Made by a program: the position numbers and the translations under genes. The notes beneath the pieces were generated by a model that was not told the origin of the DNA, searched no databases, and saw only the letters and a list, made by a program, of their open reading frames with translations. From assembly GCA_020056025.1 (NCBI GenBank), contig JAGVIO010000149.1, positions 1-5,742 of the forward strand: a stretch of 5,742 nucleotides of DNA. Direction: 5' to 3'. Numbering within the stretch: the stretch's first letter is position 1; each line of letters starts with the position of its first letter. Below, one piece after another: positions 4,177 to 5,742 of this stretch. The stretch is from an archaeon (lineage in GTDB: Archaea; Nanobdellota; Nanobdellia; Woesearchaeales; WJKL01).

Positions 4177-5742
4177 TTATTTTATTATCTTTATCTTGAT
4201 GCCTTCTGCTATTTCTGTATCTGCTTCGCTACTGAATTTTATATTTTTAATCTTCAAGGTTGATTTCAGGTCGTCAACAAAACTTTTTAACTGCTTTTCC
4301 GAGTCCTTGCTTACAATTATTTCTGCAATCTCATCCTTCATTGACATCTTGTTTTCAGCTTTGAATTTCCTCACTGCTGCAATTATTGCAATTGCATTGT
4401 CTCCTGATTTTTCTATGTCTTTATTGATCAGCTTTTTGTCAAACTTAGGCCAATCTGAGATATGGATTGACTGCCTGTTCTCTTTTTCTTTGAAATATAA
4501 AGAGTATATCTCTTCTGTGAAATGGGGTGTTATCGGAGCCATAAGCTTCAGGCAAGCAAGTATTCCATTGTATAATACATATTGGGCGGATTTTCTCTGC
4601 TCGATTCCCCTGATGTTTGGATTGTACAATCTGTCTTTGATTATTTCCATGTAATTGTCGCAGAATGTCTGCCAGAAGAACTGCTCTGTCTCAAACTTTG
4701 CCTTTGAATATTCATAATTGCCAAATGATTCTGTTGAGAATTTGATTAGATTATTTAATTTGCTCATGAACCAAATATCAAATGCCTCTAATTTTTCAGG
4801 CTTGTCCTGCTTATAATCCTCAAGATGTCCTGAAAAATCACTTTGTGATTTTTGGGACATTTGCAGTCCTTTATAGTCCTGCAAATGCATAAGCCCGAAC
4901 TTTGAGGCGTTCCAGAACTTTGTTATGAATTTCTGCGCTGTGACAAAATCCTTTTCCATATATGCCAAATCCTCTCCCAATTTTGAGCCTGCTGCCCAGA
5001 ATCTTAAGCAATCTGCTGAATATTTTTCTATCAATAGCTGGGGCTCAACTACATTGCCTTTTGATTTTGACATCTTTTTTCCATGAGGATCCAAAGCCCA
5101 GCCAGAAATCATGCAGTCCTGCCATGGGTTGCAATTGTAATGTATGTTTGACCTGAATGTTGTGTTGAACAGCCAGAATGTGATTATGTCATGCGCCTGA
5201 GGCCTTAGATTCATCGGGAACAATTTTTTCTGAAGCTTTTTTGGCATAAGCTCTACAGCAAGCCTTGGCGTCAATGAAGATGTTGCCCATGTGTCAAAGA
5301 CATCTTTTTCTGGAACGAATTCCTTGCTTTTGCATTTTGGGCATTCTTTGATTTTCGGCTTTTCATTTGTAGGATCAACTGGCAGGTCTTTTTCTTTTGC
5401 AAGAATTATTTCGCTGCATTTTGAGCAGTACCATACCGGGAATGGAATTCCAAAATACCTTTGCCTTGATATCAGCCAATCCCACTGCAGGCCCTTAACC
5501 CAGTTGTCATACCTGTTTTTCATATGGCCAGGGAACCAGTGAAGCTGATTTCCCCATTCAAGCATTTTGTTTTTCAAGTCCAAGTATTTGATGAACCATT
5601 GCTTTGATTTTATGTATTCAATCTCTGTGCCGCACCTTTCATGCACATTTACAGGATGTGTAATCGGCTTTTGGGATTTTAATAAATTTTGAGATTTCAT
5701 GTCTTCAATCATTTCCTTTCTTGTCTGCTTTATGTTTAGGCC
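4177..5742 (-). CDS. valS: Valyl-tRNA synthetase, C-terminal 521 residues
   Basis: Class I enzyme that charges tRNA-Val and edits misacylated Thr-tRNA-Val. The frame runs off the right edge; the HIGH motif and most of the editing (CP1) domain, roughly the first 350 residues of an archaeal-type enzyme, lie outside. Visible are VNVHERCGTEIEYI and the post-editing region; a zinc-ribbon-like insertion with two Cys pairs, YCSKCS and CPKCKS (numbering from the Met at 5712: Cys96, Cys99, Cys124, Cys127); the signature DVFDTWATSSLTP; the KMSKS loop KKMSKSKGNVV (212-222); and a helical anticodon-binding domain including LMAPITPHFTEEIY (390-403). The C-terminal appendage is short and ends in IKIKIIK. 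Residues 276-295 contain an apparent 20-residue insertion with a repeated HL(Q/E)DYK motif. A 132-residue gene follows after 16 nt. The Met at 5712 is internal, because ten further in-frame codons (GLNIKQTRKE) precede it. Confidence 0.96.
   Translation of the reverse strand, partial: GLNIKQTRKEMIEDMKSQNLLKSQKPITHPVNVHERCGTEIEYIKSKQWFIKYLDLKNKMLEWGNQLHWFPGHMKNRYDNWVKGLQWDWLISRQRYFGIPFPVWYCSKCSEIILAKEKDLPVDPTNEKPKIKECPKCKSKEFVPEKDVFDTWATSSLTPRLAVELMPKKLQKKLFPMNLRPQAHDIITFWLFNTTFRSNIHYNCNPWQDCMISGWALDPHGKKMSKSKGNVVEPQLLIEKYSADCLRFWAAGSKLGEDLAYMEKDFVTAQKFITKFWNASKFGLMHLQDYKGLQMSQKSQSDFSGHLEDYKQDKPEKLEAFDIWFMSKLNNLIKFSTESFGNYEYSKAKFETEQFFWQTFCDNYMEIIKDRLYNPNIRGIEQRKSAQYVLYNGILACLKLMAPITPHFTEEIYSLYFKEKENRQSIHISDWPKFDKKLINKDIEKSGDNAIAIIAAVRKFKAENKMSMKDEIAEIIVSKDSEKQLKSFVDDLKSTLKIKNIKFSSEADTEIAEGIKIKIIK
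4825..4860. repeat. Long hairpin inside valS
   Basis: A near-perfect inverted repeat lies in coding sequence. On the plus strand AAAAATCAC (4833-4841) pairs with GTGATTTTT (4845-4853) across a TTT loop. After a small asymmetric internal loop, ATGTCC (4825-4830) pairs with GGACAT (4855-4860). It encodes SQKSQSDFSG, a polar segment that looks inserted. Confidence 0.7.
4859..4886. repeat. Second hairpin next to the first
   Basis: ATTTGCAG (4859-4866) is exactly complementary to CTGCAAAT (4879-4886) around a 12-nt loop. It shares two bases with the first hairpin, so the two could not be fully formed together. The loop and right arm lie in the codons for the first HLQDYK copy. Confidence 0.55.

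Larger units (their letters stand above)
4811..4887. repeat. Imperfect direct repeat of 17 bp, 60 bp apart
   Basis: TTATAATCCTCAAGATG (4811-4827) and TTATAGTCCTGCAAATG (4871-4887) match at 13 of 17 positions and encode HLEDYK and HLQDYK on the minus strand. The 60-bp period keeps the frame. This looks like a partial duplication bracketing the palindromic sequence. Confidence 0.6.

Noticed and set aside
4154..4654. Plus-strand open frame of 166 codons opposite valS
   Set aside because: It is antisense to conserved valyl-tRNA synthetase coding sequence. Its hydrophobic composition is the expected complement of a Lys/Glu/Ile-rich protein.

Overview
The window looks like chromosomal DNA of an AT-rich archaeon, most plausibly of the DPANN group (Woesearchaeota/Pacearchaeota-like). 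The reasons are archaeal TATA boxes at leaderless spacing, GGTG/AGGTGAT ribosome-binding sites before downstream genes, an archaeal-type valyl-tRNA synthetase, a small exported protein with the R-K-G-Q-V-T-V-F start common in those lineages, and an archaeal bulge-helix-bulge (BHB) RNA signature. The lineage is an inference from gene style, not from a marker alignment.

Layout. Positions 1-1012 (+) hold the 3' end of an unrecognised gene coupled by an ATGA overlap to a pilin-like secreted or membrane-anchored protein. Positions 1013-2163 (-) hold a two-gene unit, a 64-residue two-helix membrane protein coupled by ATGA to a membrane-anchored surface protein with a short beta-helix; its stop codon abuts the stop of the convergent pilin-like gene with no base between. 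Positions 2164-2314 are a divergent promoter region. Positions 2315-3745 (+) hold cysS. Positions 3762-5742 (-) hold the 3' part of valS followed after 16 nt by an unrecognised 132-residue protein.

The main result is that cysS is interrupted. Thirty codons after its start, between Zn ligand Cys28 and the HIGH motif, there are 33 extra bases (2406-2438) in frame with a TAA stop. Removing exactly these bases restores the conserved stretch SCGPTVYNYVHIGN, with Thr31 as a split codon A|CC. Independently, the flanking RNA can fold into the BHB substrate of the archaeal tRNA-splicing endonuclease: two 3-nt bulges, a 4-nt-pair central helix with one G-A mismatch, and cuts after the second base of each bulge. 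These predicted cuts are the same two junctions the protein requires. I infer a small spliced intron in a protein-coding aminoacyl-tRNA synthetase gene. An unspliced reading would lose the first 40 residues, including Cys28 and the HIGH motif.

A second oddity is in valS: about 60 bp of in-frame sequence carrying two adjacent hairpins and a duplicated H-L-(Q/E)-D-Y-K motif, which may be a small palindromic element inserted in coding sequence. The two synthetases share a translation theme. The left half is a cell-surface theme. No tRNA, rRNA, CRISPR array or transposase gene was seen.
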